Source: an uncultured Verrucomicrobiota bacterium
GTDB taxonomy: Bacteria > Verrucomicrobiota > Verrucomicrobiia > Limisphaerales > UBA9464
Direction of reading: 5' to 3'
Assembly: GCA_903916195.1 (NCBI GenBank)
Contig: CAIWVP010000020.1
Location: 1-64,000, forward strand
DNA length: 64,000 nucleotides
Shown here: one piece after another, positions 54,590 through 62,965 of the stretch
How the letters are laid out: the number at the start of each line of letters is the position of its first letter
Numbering within the stretch: the stretch's first letter is position 1
The notes under the pieces: generated by a model
The model's input: the letters and a program-made list of their open reading frames with translations, nothing else
Told to the model about the DNA's origin: nothing
Database searches by the model: none
Translations under genes and position numbers: made by a program

Positions 54590-55525
54590 GTGACCCCGTT
54601 GGTTCTCTCGCTGAACCCGGCCGTGGACGCGGAATGGCGCGTCCGGGAAGTCGTGCCGGAGGAAAAGAACGAGCTGGTCGACGAACGTCGTTGGCCGGGT
54701 GGCAAAGGCGTCAATGTGGCGCGTTGGCTGAAGTGGCTCGGGACGGAGGCCCGCTTGTTCCTCCCGCTGGGCGGTGTGACCGGTGATGAACTGGCGGCCG
54801 GGCTTCGTTCTGAGAAGATCCGTTTCACCCGCTTTCGGCTCGGGCAGCCGACGCGTGTCAACGTCGTCGTCACCCCGGATACCGGACCCCAATACCGTTT
54901 TAATCCCTCTTGGCCGCGGGTGGGCCGCGCCGAGGCGGCCCGTCTCTTGTCGGCGGCCACGGCCTTGGCGATGCGGTCGGATCCGGTGGTGGTATCCGGC
55001 ACCTTGGCGTTCGGTGCTCCGAGCGATACCTACGCCAAGCTGGTACGGTGCGCCCGCGAGGCGGGCCGACGGGTCTTCCTCGATTGCGACCGCGAGCCGT
55101 TCGCGCTGGCCGCGGAGTGTCGCCCGTTCCTGGTCAAACCGAACGAATCCGAGCTGGCGCAGTGGGCGGGAAGACCGCTCCGGACCGAAGCCGCGCTACG
55201 ACGCGCGGTGACCGCGCTGTCGGTGAGGACGGGCGGTTGGGTGCTGTTGTCACGCGGCGAGAACGGGGCGTGGCTCCGGAACACAGGACAGGGGGCATGG
55301 CTTTCGGCGGACGCCCCTCGCGTGATGCCGCGCAACCAGGTCGGGGCGGGCGACGCGCTCTTGGCAGGCGCGGTCGCCTCGGTCGCCCAGTCGGACGACC
55401 CGGCCGTCTGGCTCCGTCAGGCCGTGGCGACCGGCACCGCCGCGACCCAGGTGCCTCCAGGCTGCACGCCATCGCGAAAGGTGTGGCGCGACCTCCTCGC
55501 AGCCGTACGGGTGACGCCGCTATGA
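54590..55525 (+). CDS. PfkB/1-phosphofructokinase-family sugar kinase
   Basis: A 311-residue cytosolic ribokinase-superfamily kinase. The N-terminus LSLNPAVDAEWRV, the substrate loop WPGGKGVNVARWLKWLG (35-51), LVKPNESELAQW (about 180-191) and the catalytic anion-hole block NQVGAGDALLAGAV (about 249-262, catalytic Asp in GAGD) are all present. These match LacC/FruK-type hexose-phosphate kinases, which phosphorylate fructose-1-phosphate or tagatose-6-phosphate; the exact sugar is not determined. It begins with GTG only 13 bases after the protease stop, so it may be read from the same transcript although functionally unrelated. Confidence 0.85.
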   Translation: MTPLVLSLNPAVDAEWRVREVVPEEKNELVDERRWPGGKGVNVARWLKWLGTEARLFLPLGGVTGDELAAGLRSEKIRFTRFRLGQPTRVNVVVTPDTGPQYRFNPSWPRVGRAEAARLLSAATALAMRSDPVVVSGTLAFGAPSDTYAKLVRCAREAGRRVFLDCDREPFALAAECRPFLVKPNESELAQWAGRPLRTEAALRRAVTALSVRTGGWVLLSRGENGAWLRNTGQGAWLSADAPRVMPRNQVGAGDALLAGAVASVAQSDDPAVWLRQAVATGTAATQVPPGCTPSRKVWRDLLAAVRVTPL

Positions 55526-55598
55526 GCCGGGCCTGGCCTTGGTCGGACGCCCGGCACGACCGATGCCCAAGAAAATCCGTCTACGGACCCAACGAGGC

Positions 55599-58259
55599 TC
55601 ACGGCCAAGCGAAACCAGGATGCTTCGCCTTGATGGTCGCGCGGAGCTTGGGATAGGCGCCCGCCTTCCAAGCGGGAAAATCGGTCGTGCTGTCGAGGCG
55701 TTTGCCGTCGGGCGCCTGGAGCCAGATCTTCACCGGGATCTTGCCCTCGGCCAGGACCGGATGTTCCTTCAGCTGCCAGCATTCGCTCAGTTTCACCTGC
55801 ACCGACGGGCACGGCGGACCGTCTTCCTCCTCGTCGTGGCCGGGTTCGGGATAGGTGAGCTTCAACGTCTTGCCGTCGGGCCAGCGGACCGTGGTCGGCA
55901 GCAGTTCGTCGAGCCAGCCGGTCTGCTCCGGGCCCAAGTGCGCGCGGAAATGAGGCCGCAACTCAGCGGCCTGCGCCTCCTTGACCAGCGTGAGGCCGTC
56001 GAAAGCCCGGGTGAGCGCCGTCAACATCGCCGCGCCATCGAACCGCGGGAACTCCAGCTCCGGCCGCGCGGTGGCGAGCAGATCGGCGCGGGCGATGAAC
56101 TGCTTCACCTCGTGGTCCAGCTTCGGCAGCTCGAACCAGCCCTTCGCGAAGGCATCCGCGAGCGCGCGTCCGGATGCCGCCGGCTCGACGTCGCGCTGAT
56201 GCTCCTGGCCGATGACGAGCCCGAGGCAACGCACCTGGCGGATGGCCGCCACGCGCTTGTGCAGGCGGTCGAAGACGTGGTCGGTCGTGGTCGTGATGTG
56301 CTGCGGGAAGAGCTCCTCGAGCCACGGCTGCTTCACGGCCGTCGCCAAGGTCAGCAAGGTCATCCGGCCCGTCCGTCCGTCCACCTCGCGGATCGCCGCG
56401 GTCACGAACAGCGGCGATGTGACGACGCTCTCCCGCACCAGCGTGCCGGTCCGGCCCTCGGTCAGTAGACAATCGAGCGTGCCGCTGTCGCGCCGCACGA
56501 CGAGCTGGTCGATGAACCCGGCGAGCAGGCACTTGGCCAAGGCATCCGGATCGGTGTGCGAAGGCTGGTCGGCACCCGCCGCGTCCGCCGTCGGTTCTTC
56601 TTGGATCAGGCGTTCCCGTTCGGCGATCTGGAGGATCTGGCGGAAGGTGTCCTCGACCTGCCGCGCCGATTGCGCGTGGACCCCGTGGCGACGGCATTGG
56701 TTGACGTCGAAGCGCGCGTTCTTCGCGAATTGTTGCGCCCGCATCAGCGTGTGGAAATCCGTGAGCGCACTGCCCTCGAACAGCTCGCGCGCTTCTTTCA
56801 CATGGCCGTCGTCCCGTCCGAGGCGCATGAGCAGGTCGCGTCCGCTCACCAGCGCGGCGCACTGTGCGGCGGCAGGGACGCAACCGCGGCGCGAGGCCTC
56901 CACGAGCATGCGCGAATAGCGCGGGTGCATCGGCAGGCGCAGCATCTGCCGACCGATCGGGGTCAGATCGGAGTGGTCGCGTCCCGGAGCCCGCGTCCCG
57001 GGGCCCGCGCCCGGAGACGACGCATCGGGTTGCGTCTTGAGCGCGCCGAGAGTGGTGAGCAGACGTTCGGCGCGGACGACCGCGGCGAGGTCGGGCTTGT
57101 CGAGCCAATCGAAGCGCGCGGCCTCGCGGATGCCGAGCGAGTGCAGCAGGAGCACGACCTCCGCGAGGTCGGCGCGCTGGATCTCCGGGGTGTTCTTCGC
57201 GGGACGGTCCAGATGGGCGCTCTCGGTCCAGAGGCGCCAGCAGGTCCCCGGCGCGGTCCGGCCCGCGCGCCCGGACCGCTGGTCGGCGCTCGCCCGGCTG
57301 ATGGCCTCCACCGTGAGCGTCTGGATCCCGCGCTCCGCGTCGTGGCGGGCGACGCGGGCGAGCCCGGCATCCACGACATGGCAGACGCCGTCGATGGTGA
57401 CGCTGGTCTCGGCGACGTTGGTGGAGACGACGATCTTGCGCACCTCGCTCGCTTGGAAGGCGCGGTCCTGGTCCTCCGGTGGCAGGTCGCCGTGCAGCGG
57501 GATGAACGCGCAGCGCTCGCCGAGACGCGCGTCCCGCAGCGCGTTGATCGTCGAGTTGATCTCGCCCATGCCGGGCATGAACACCAGGATGTCGCCCGGA
57601 TCGCCGTTGCGGACGATGCGCTCGACGGCGTCCGCGGCCTGCTCCGAGGCGGGACGTTCGTCGCCGTACTCGGCCCAGCGGACCGACACAGGGAACGTGC
57701 GGCCTTCCGACGCGAGCATCGGCGCGGGCGCGTCGTCGTCGTCGGAGAGATAACGGGCGACCGGTCCGGCCTCGAGCGTCGCCGACATGACCACGATCTT
57801 CAGGTCGGGCCGTGTGGTCTGTTGCAGGCGCTTCACCAAGGCGAGCGCGACGTCGCTGAGCAGGTTCCGCTCGTGGAACTCGTCGAACATCACGACGCCG
57901 ACGTCGTCGAGATCGCGGTCATCCTGGAGCCAGCGCAGCAGGATCCCCTCGGTGACGAAGCACAGCCGCGAGGCCCGGGAAAGATGGTCCTCGAAACGGA
58001 CCTGGTACCCGACTTCGCCGCCGAGCTTGCTGTCCCGTTCCCACGCCACCCGCGAGGCGACGGTGCGCGCTGCGACCCGGCGCGGCTGGAGGACGACGAT
58101 GCGCTTGTCGCCGGCGAGCCCGGCGTCGAGGAGCATCTGCGGCACCTGGGTCGTCTTGCCGGAGCCGGTGGCCGCGACGAGGACGAGCTGGTTGCCTTCG
58201 GTGAGCACGCGGACGATATCGGCGTGCAGCTGCCAGACCGGCAGATCGCGAGGAGCCAT
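55599..58259 (-). CDS. hrpB: HrpB-type ATP-dependent helicase
   Basis: An 886-residue DExH-box helicase. Walker A GSGKT (32-36), QPRRVAA (motif Ia), DEFH box (126-129, MFDEFHERN), SAT (motif III), TNVAETSVTIDGV and QRSGRAGRTAPGTCWRLW (motif VI) appear in order. The DEFH variant and the C-terminal block ending YPKLRATIKAKHPGFAWP point to HrpB rather than HrpA. Family members unwind RNA; the cellular role of HrpB is poorly defined. The start at 58259 is preferred; an in-frame ATG at 58361 adds an Arg/Pro-rich stretch. It converges on the PfkB gene with a 73-base gap. Confidence 0.9.
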   Translation of the reverse strand: MAPRDLPVWQLHADIVRVLTEGNQLVLVAATGSGKTTQVPQMLLDAGLAGDKRIVVLQPRRVAARTVASRVAWERDSKLGGEVGYQVRFEDHLSRASRLCFVTEGILLRWLQDDRDLDDVGVVMFDEFHERNLLSDVALALVKRLQQTTRPDLKIVVMSATLEAGPVARYLSDDDDAPAPMLASEGRTFPVSVRWAEYGDERPASEQAADAVERIVRNGDPGDILVFMPGMGEINSTINALRDARLGERCAFIPLHGDLPPEDQDRAFQASEVRKIVVSTNVAETSVTIDGVCHVVDAGLARVARHDAERGIQTLTVEAISRASADQRSGRAGRTAPGTCWRLWTESAHLDRPAKNTPEIQRADLAEVVLLLHSLGIREAARFDWLDKPDLAAVVRAERLLTTLGALKTQPDASSPGAGPGTRAPGRDHSDLTPIGRQMLRLPMHPRYSRMLVEASRRGCVPAAAQCAALVSGRDLLMRLGRDDGHVKEARELFEGSALTDFHTLMRAQQFAKNARFDVNQCRRHGVHAQSARQVEDTFRQILQIAERERLIQEEPTADAAGADQPSHTDPDALAKCLLAGFIDQLVVRRDSGTLDCLLTEGRTGTLVRESVVTSPLFVTAAIREVDGRTGRMTLLTLATAVKQPWLEELFPQHITTTTDHVFDRLHKRVAAIRQVRCLGLVIGQEHQRDVEPAASGRALADAFAKGWFELPKLDHEVKQFIARADLLATARPELEFPRFDGAAMLTALTRAFDGLTLVKEAQAAELRPHFRAHLGPEQTGWLDELLPTTVRWPDGKTLKLTYPEPGHDEEEDGPPCPSVQVKLSECWQLKEHPVLAEGKIPVKIWLQAPDGKRLDSTTDFPAWKAGAYPKLRATIKAKHPGFAWP

Positions 58260-58383
58260 GTGCGGAGAAACGCGGAAAGGGAACGGAAACAGGGAACGCG
58301 GAGCGGATGGCCGTCGGGCGGGATCTGAGCCGTGGCGAGACGTGGCTCGCGACGGCGTCACCGGTCCGCGGCCTGATGCGGGA

Positions 58384-58677
58384 TCAGCGGGTGGCGAAGA
58401 AGGCGAACAATCCGGCGGCGAGCGAGCCCGCGGCCAGCAGACCGCCGGGCATGAACTTCTTGGTCCGGACGAACCGGACCGCGAAGTAGATGAAGTGGAT
58501 CCCGAGCACCACCAGCGACACGTCGATCGGCCAGCGCAAGAGCAGCGCGAGCACCAACGGCACGGCGAAACCCAAGGAAGCGAAGAGGGAGATCTTGCTA
58601 CCCGCCTTCACGTAGCCGATCGCGCCTCCGACGACGAGCAGCGCGATATAGGTCCAGACGACATTTTGCCAGTTCAT
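58384..58677 (-). CDS. TMEM14/UPF0136-like small membrane protein
   Basis: A 97-residue protein with four predicted membrane helices. The N-terminal IALLVVGGAIGYVKAGSKISLFASL matches the Gly-x-x-Gly-Tyr-x-Lys-x-x-Ser hallmark of the TMEM14/UPF0136 family. A second half KKFMPGGLLAAGSLAAGLFAFF repeats the helix-hairpin pattern. Eukaryotic relatives transport haem precursors or fatty acids in mitochondria and plastids; the bacterial role is unknown. It lies 124 bases upstream of hrpB on the same strand. Confidence 0.85.
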   Translation of the reverse strand: MNWQNVVWTYIALLVVGGAIGYVKAGSKISLFASLGFAVPLVLALLLRWPIDVSLVVLGIHFIYFAVRFVRTKKFMPGGLLAAGSLAAGLFAFFATR

Positions 58678-58904
58678 GGGACGCCGACGATAGCCGGGAA
58701 ACAGAGACCGCCACACGAAACTTTTGTGCTGGGTCGAAGGCTGGGGCGCGGCCTGGCTTGTCCGGCCGCCAAGGAAGCGGACCGGAGCCGCCGCCCGGGC
58801 CGCCTCCAGCGGAGCGCCGGGGGATCCCCGGGGCGCGTTCTCGACCGCCGCACGGGTCAGAAAATCAACGATCTCTGTCGGCTTTGGCCGCCAGGGGCGA
58901 CCGG

Positions 58905-60185
58905 CTATTCCTTCACGATGCGCGCCAGCTTGTCGCTCGCCACCCCGGTGAACCAGCCGCCGTACTCCACGAAGTAGAGAGCGCCGTCCGGCCCCAGTTG
59001 CATCGCCATCACGCCCGCGGTCATGCCGCGCGCGAACGGTTCGGTCTTCACCACCGTGTTGCTCACGGGATCTACCGTGGCGAAGCGGATCCATTTGCGG
59101 ACCCAGTCGGCGTAGAACATGCCGCCGTGGAAAGCCTGGGGAAAATCATGTCCCTTGCCGGCGGGCCGGTAGACCGGGCCGCTGGTCGCGTTGGAACCGC
59201 CCTCGTGGATCCAGGAGATCCAGGGTTCGGTCGCGTCCGGCAACGGGCACGGCCCACCGCCGTAGGTCGCGTAATTGGTGCCCATGCAGCGCGGCCAGCC
59301 GTAGTTCTTGCCGGGGCGAAGCCAGTTGATCTCCTCCCAGTCCTGCTTACGGTCGAAGCCCACCTCGCCGACGTACACGTTGCCGGTGGTGCGGTCGATG
59401 TTGAGGGAATACGGGTTGCGGTGGCCGTAGGTGTAGACGGCGGGATGCGCATCCGCGCGGCCGACGAACGGGTTGTCGGTCGGGATGGAGCCGTCGAGGT
59501 TGATGCGGAGGGTCTTGCCTTGGAGCGCGCCGAGCACCTGCGGCGGGTTGTTCGTGTCGGCCCAGAACTTCTCGGTGTCGGACGACACGTTGTTGTCGCC
59601 GGCGGTCACGTAGAGCTTGCCGTCGCGCGGGTTGATGCCCATCGCGCCGCCTTGGTGGAAGCCCCGGAGGCTCGGCACCGTGAGCAGGATCTTCTCGGAA
59701 TCCATCTTCAGACCGGTCGCGCGGACCGGGTTGTCGACGGCGAAACGGGAGACGCGGTTGCTCCAAGCGGTCGCGTTCGTCGGTGCCCAGGGGGCGTAGT
59801 GCAGATAGAGCAGGCCGTTCTTGAGGTAGCCCGGATCGAACTCGATGCCGTGCAGCCCGCGTTCGTTGGCCTCGCGCCCCGGCGTCGGTTCCCAGCAGAC
59901 GTCGAGCTTGGCGATGTGCTCGTGCTTCTTGGTGGCGAGGTCGTAGGCCCAGATATCGCCGCGCCGCCCGGTGAACCAGAGGCGACCGTCCGGGCTGAAC
60001 TGGAGAGAGACCGGTTCCGCGATACCGCCCATCACGAGCACTTCGTAGCGGAGACCGCTGGGGAGCTTCACCGCCTTCTCGGCTTTTTCCAGGTCGGTGA
60101 GCGGTTTCGTCGGGGAGGGATCGGCCGGGGTCTGGGCGAAAGCCGCGGACACCAGCAACATCATCAAGGTCAACGTGCGGAACAT
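58905..60185 (-). CDS. Exported PQQ-dependent sugar dehydrogenase-like protein (GSDH family)
   Basis: A 426-residue protein with a signal peptide (residues 1-18). The six-bladed GSDH propeller is supported by PVSLQFSPDGRLWFTGRRG, ERGLHGIEFDPGYLKNGLLYLHYAP (the His in GLHGIEFDP is the usual active-site base), INPRDGKLYVTAGDN, YGHRNPYSLNID and GEVGFDRKQDWEEINWLRPGKNYGWP. Soluble aldose dehydrogenases of this family oxidise sugars with PQQ in the periplasm. PQQ biosynthesis genes are not in the window, and many PVC members may be only binding proteins. It is transcribed away from the TlpA-like gene. Confidence 0.85.
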   Translation of the reverse strand: MFRTLTLMMLLVSAAFAQTPADPSPTKPLTDLEKAEKAVKLPSGLRYEVLVMGGIAEPVSLQFSPDGRLWFTGRRGDIWAYDLATKKHEHIAKLDVCWEPTPGREANERGLHGIEFDPGYLKNGLLYLHYAPWAPTNATAWSNRVSRFAVDNPVRATGLKMDSEKILLTVPSLRGFHQGGAMGINPRDGKLYVTAGDNNVSSDTEKFWADTNNPPQVLGALQGKTLRINLDGSIPTDNPFVGRADAHPAVYTYGHRNPYSLNIDRTTGNVYVGEVGFDRKQDWEEINWLRPGKNYGWPRCMGTNYATYGGGPCPLPDATEPWISWIHEGGSNATSGPVYRPAGKGHDFPQAFHGGMFYADWVRKWIRFATVDPVSNTVVKTEPFARGMTAGVMAMQLGPDGALYFVEYGGWFTGVASDKLARIVKE

Positions 60186-60723
60186 CGGAAGCTAGACTAC
60201 CGATATCGCCCGAGGATTCAACTTCGCTCGCCAGAGCGGGGAATCCGCGTCCGAGGCAGACCTGAGATGCCGAGGAGTGCGATCGGCTCCGTGGAAGCGA
60301 CCGATCTGGAAAACAGGAACGGAGCGGCGAAGCTCCGGATCTCCTGCTTTCCAGACCCTCTCTCCGGCCCGTGCTTTCTAAAGACCGGCGAAGGAGGGTC
60401 CCATTTCTCGATCGTGCAGGACCTGACGTTGACGCCGGTGCTCGACGCGCGGTTGGCGGCAGCGATCGGGCGACACATCGCGGAGCAGCCGCGTTCGCGG
60501 TTCTTCTTCCCCGAAGACTCGCCGAAGCCGGACCCCGGCAAGCCGCTCACACTGAAGTTCTGCGCCCGGTGCCACTCCGAGGAAGGCGACCGCGACGGGC
60601 TGCGCCAGGTCCATTCGCATCCCATCAGGGTGCGGGTGGACTTCGGCGATATGCCGCCGGTCCGAGGTCGCCCGGGCCAACTATCGTTTGGCAAGTGCTC
60701 ACCGTGTCGTCACCTTCTGACAA
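60186..60723. other. Divergent intergenic region with a possible gene remnant
   Basis: This 538-base region separates the PQQ dehydrogenase start from the TlpA-like gene. It must contain both promoters, but no consensus pair was recognised. The second half holds a cytochrome-like open segment described separately. The first 200 bases show nothing recognisable. Confidence 0.5.
60411..60720 (+). pseudogene. Possible c-type cytochrome fragment with a CARCH haem motif
   Basis: One plus-strand frame reads LTPVLDARLAAAIG, then KPLTLKFCARCHSEEGD and VDFGDMPP. A Cys-Ala-Arg-Cys-His haem site (codons at 60561-60575) is followed some 30 residues later by Met-Pro-Pro, where a cytochrome c axial Met is common. 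There is no convincing start, no signal peptide and no terminal helix. The frame runs on into the TlpA-like gene in a different phase. This suggests a decayed or truncated cytochrome, or a chance match. Confidence 0.3.
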
Positions 60724-61878
60724 ATGAACCGCCTCCTTCTGGTCGCCCTGATCGCCGCGGCCCTCGCTCCGGTCCACGCCGCGGATCCGGCGAAACCTGC
60801 CGCCACGCCCGCTGCCGGGACGAAGAACCTCCTGCCCGATGACGGCGATGCCGCGTGGAAGGACATCATGGCCGCCACCACGCCGCCGGTGCCGCCCGCG
60901 GAATGGAACCAGAAAGAGCCCAACAAGGACGAATATGACGCCTTCCGGTTGAAGATGGGCGAATCCGCCGCGGTCGCCGCCGACAAGGCCAAGGAATTCC
61001 AGGCACGCTTCCCGAAGCACGCCCACGTGGACGACGCCAAAGAACTCCGGACCGAGATGCTCAAGGCGGCCGTGTCGCTGGGCGTCAAAACTCGCGAGGA
61101 CGAACTCGTCGCGCTGGTCGGCAAAGGCGGCGGGGCAGGGAACAGCGGCGCCGCCGCCGCGCCCGCTCCGGGCGATGCGTTCGGAAAGCGGATGTCCGAG
61201 GCCGTGACCGCGGCGCGGAAGCTGGAAGGGAAGGGAATGAAGGCGATGCTCGCCGAGTTCGAGGCGCAGATCCGGTCCATCCAGAAAGATTTCCCCGACC
61301 GGCCCGAGGTCTATGGCGCGTTGCTCGAAGTGGCGCAGGGATTGGGTGGCGAGAAGGGCATCGCCATCACCAAGGAAGTCGAGGCGTCGAAGGCGCCGGA
61401 CGAGTTCAAGAAGATGGCGTCGGGAGCCCGCGAGGAGATCCTCGCCGAGCAGAAGAAGACCGAGCGCATCGGAAAGCCTCTGGACCTGAAGTTCACGGCC
61501 ATCGACGGCCGCGCGGTGGACGTCGCCGCCATGAAGGGCAAGGTCGTGCTCATCGATTTCTGGGCGACCTGGTGCGGTCCGTGCATCGGCGAGTTGCCCA
61601 ACGTCCTCGCCGCCTACGAGAAGCTCCATCCGAAGGGCTTCGAGATCGTCGGCATCAGCTTCGACCAGGAGAAGGACACCCTCGAAGCCTTCGTGAAGAA
61701 GCGCAAGATGGCCTGGGTGCAGTACTTCGACGGCGAAGGCTGGGGGAACAAGTTCGGCAAGGAGTTCGGTATCCGCGGCATCCCGTCCATGTGGTTGATC
61801 GACAAGAAAGGCAACCTGCGCGACCTCGAGGCGCGGGACGGACTGGCCGCAAAGGTCGAGAAGCTGCTGGCCGAGTGA
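60724..61878 (+). CDS. TlpA/ResA-like thioredoxin-fold disulfide reductase, exported
   Basis: A 384-residue protein with a signal peptide (residues 1-19). Residues 30-250 form a helical, Ala/Lys-rich region of unknown function with a Gly/Ala linker near 135-150. The C-terminal 130 residues are a TlpA/ResA-type thioredoxin domain: GKPLDLKFTAIDGRAVDV, KVVLIDFWATWCGPC (active-site CGPC at 284-287), VGISFDQEKDTLEAFV and the cis-Pro loop GIRGIPSMWLI (Pro354). Such proteins reduce disulfides outside the cytoplasm, for example for cytochrome c maturation, which would suit this haem-rich region. Confidence 0.9.
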   Translation: MNRLLLVALIAAALAPVHAADPAKPAATPAAGTKNLLPDDGDAAWKDIMAATTPPVPPAEWNQKEPNKDEYDAFRLKMGESAAVAADKAKEFQARFPKHAHVDDAKELRTEMLKAAVSLGVKTREDELVALVGKGGGAGNSGAAAAPAPGDAFGKRMSEAVTAARKLEGKGMKAMLAEFEAQIRSIQKDFPDRPEVYGALLEVAQGLGGEKGIAITKEVEASKAPDEFKKMASGAREEILAEQKKTERIGKPLDLKFTAIDGRAVDVAAMKGKVVLIDFWATWCGPCIGELPNVLAAYEKLHPKGFEIVGISFDQEKDTLEAFVKKRKMAWVQYFDGEGWGNKFGKEFGIRGIPSMWLIDKKGNLRDLEARDGLAAKVEKLLAE

Positions 61879-61976
61879 TTTTTGCGGTCCGCCGGCAGAA
61901 CAGACCTCCGCTTCGTCGCAGGAACGCGACGTCGCCGCCTCGGGACCGTAACCGGTTTCGGGGATTTTGCTTATTC

Positions 61977-62909
61977 ATGCCTGACTCCACGCTGAGCACC
62001 CGGATGCGGTCCTTTCTCCACGCATTGTTCTTGGTTTTCACCGCCGCGGCGGGGCTTCCTGCCGTCATCGGCGCGGTGCCCGCGGTGGAGCACGTCGTCG
62101 TCATCGGCTGCGACGGCATGGGGTCGCTGGCGTTCACGGAGACCAACGCACCGGTGATGCACCGGCTGATGCGCGAGGGCGCCCACACGTTGCGGGCCCG
62201 CGGCGTCATGCCGACGTCGAGTTCGCCGAACTGGGCCTCGATGATCATGGGGGCCGGACCGGAGCAGCACGGGATCACCTCGAACGACTGGCTCACGAAC
62301 AAGTTCGAGATCCCGGCGCTGGAGGTCGGGCCGGAAGGGATGTTCCCCACCATATTCCGCGTGATCCGCGAGCAACGTCCGGCGTCGAGCATCGTGTGCG
62401 TGCATGATTGGGACGGCTTCGGCCGGCTGTTCGAACGCGGCGCGGCCGACCACATCGCGTGGGTCAAGGGCTCGCCCAACACCGCGGAACATGTCATCGG
62501 CGTCATCAAGGAGCGGAAGCCGACCTTCACGTTCATCCATTTCGACGACGTCGACCACGCCGGGCACAGCTTCAACTGGAAGTCGCCGACCTACTACAAG
62601 GCGGTCGAGCTGGTCGACGGCCTCATCGGCGACGTGCTCAAGGCGGTCAACGATGCCGGCATGGGCGGCAAGACGCTCGTGCTCATCACCGCGGACCACG
62701 GCGGCATCGGCACCAAGCACGGCGGTCCGACCATCGAGGAGCTGGAGATCCCTTGGATCATCCACGGTCCCGGCGTTGCCAAAGGCAAGGTGATCGGCTC
62801 ACCGGTGAACACCTACGACACCGCGGCCACCATCGCGTGGGTCTTCGGTCTCAAGCCCCCGGCCGTGTGGATCGGCAAGCCGGTCACGGACGCCTTCATC
62901 GCCCGCTGA
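61977..62909 (+). CDS. Exported alkaline-phosphatase-superfamily nucleotide pyrophosphatase/phosphodiesterase
   Basis: A 310-residue protein with a signal peptide (about residues 10-33; ATG at 62004 is an alternative start). Metal and catalytic motifs are in order: VVIGCDGMGS (Asp46), the nucleophile region MPTSSSPNWASMIMGAGPEQHGI (Ser82 sits where NPP enzymes have Thr), FDDVDHAGHSF (metal Asp/His), TADHGGIGTKHGG. It resembles NPP-type phosphodiesterases and also phosphonoacetate hydrolases of the same superfamily. The next gene is a phosphonate transaminase, which makes a phosphonate or phosphate-scavenging role possible, but a terminator-like hairpin lies between them. Confidence 0.8.
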   Translation: MPDSTLSTRMRSFLHALFLVFTAAAGLPAVIGAVPAVEHVVVIGCDGMGSLAFTETNAPVMHRLMREGAHTLRARGVMPTSSSPNWASMIMGAGPEQHGITSNDWLTNKFEIPALEVGPEGMFPTIFRVIREQRPASSIVCVHDWDGFGRLFERGAADHIAWVKGSPNTAEHVIGVIKERKPTFTFIHFDDVDHAGHSFNWKSPTYYKAVELVDGLIGDVLKAVNDAGMGGKTLVLITADHGGIGTKHGGPTIEELEIPWIIHGPGVAKGKVIGSPVNTYDTAATIAWVFGLKPPAVWIGKPVTDAFIAR

Positions 62910-62919
62910 GGCGGGTTTT
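62902..62919 (+). terminator. Short intrinsic terminator overlapping the phosphodiesterase stop
   Basis: A 5-base GC stem (62902-62906 with 62911-62915) with a 4-base loop containing the stop codon is followed by TTTT, then a T-rich stretch to about 62928. It could end the phosphodiesterase transcript. The stem is short, so efficiency is uncertain. Confidence 0.5.
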
Positions 62920-62965
62920 CTCCTTTTCGTCCCCGATTCTTTAGACGCCCAAAGCCCCTATCCCG

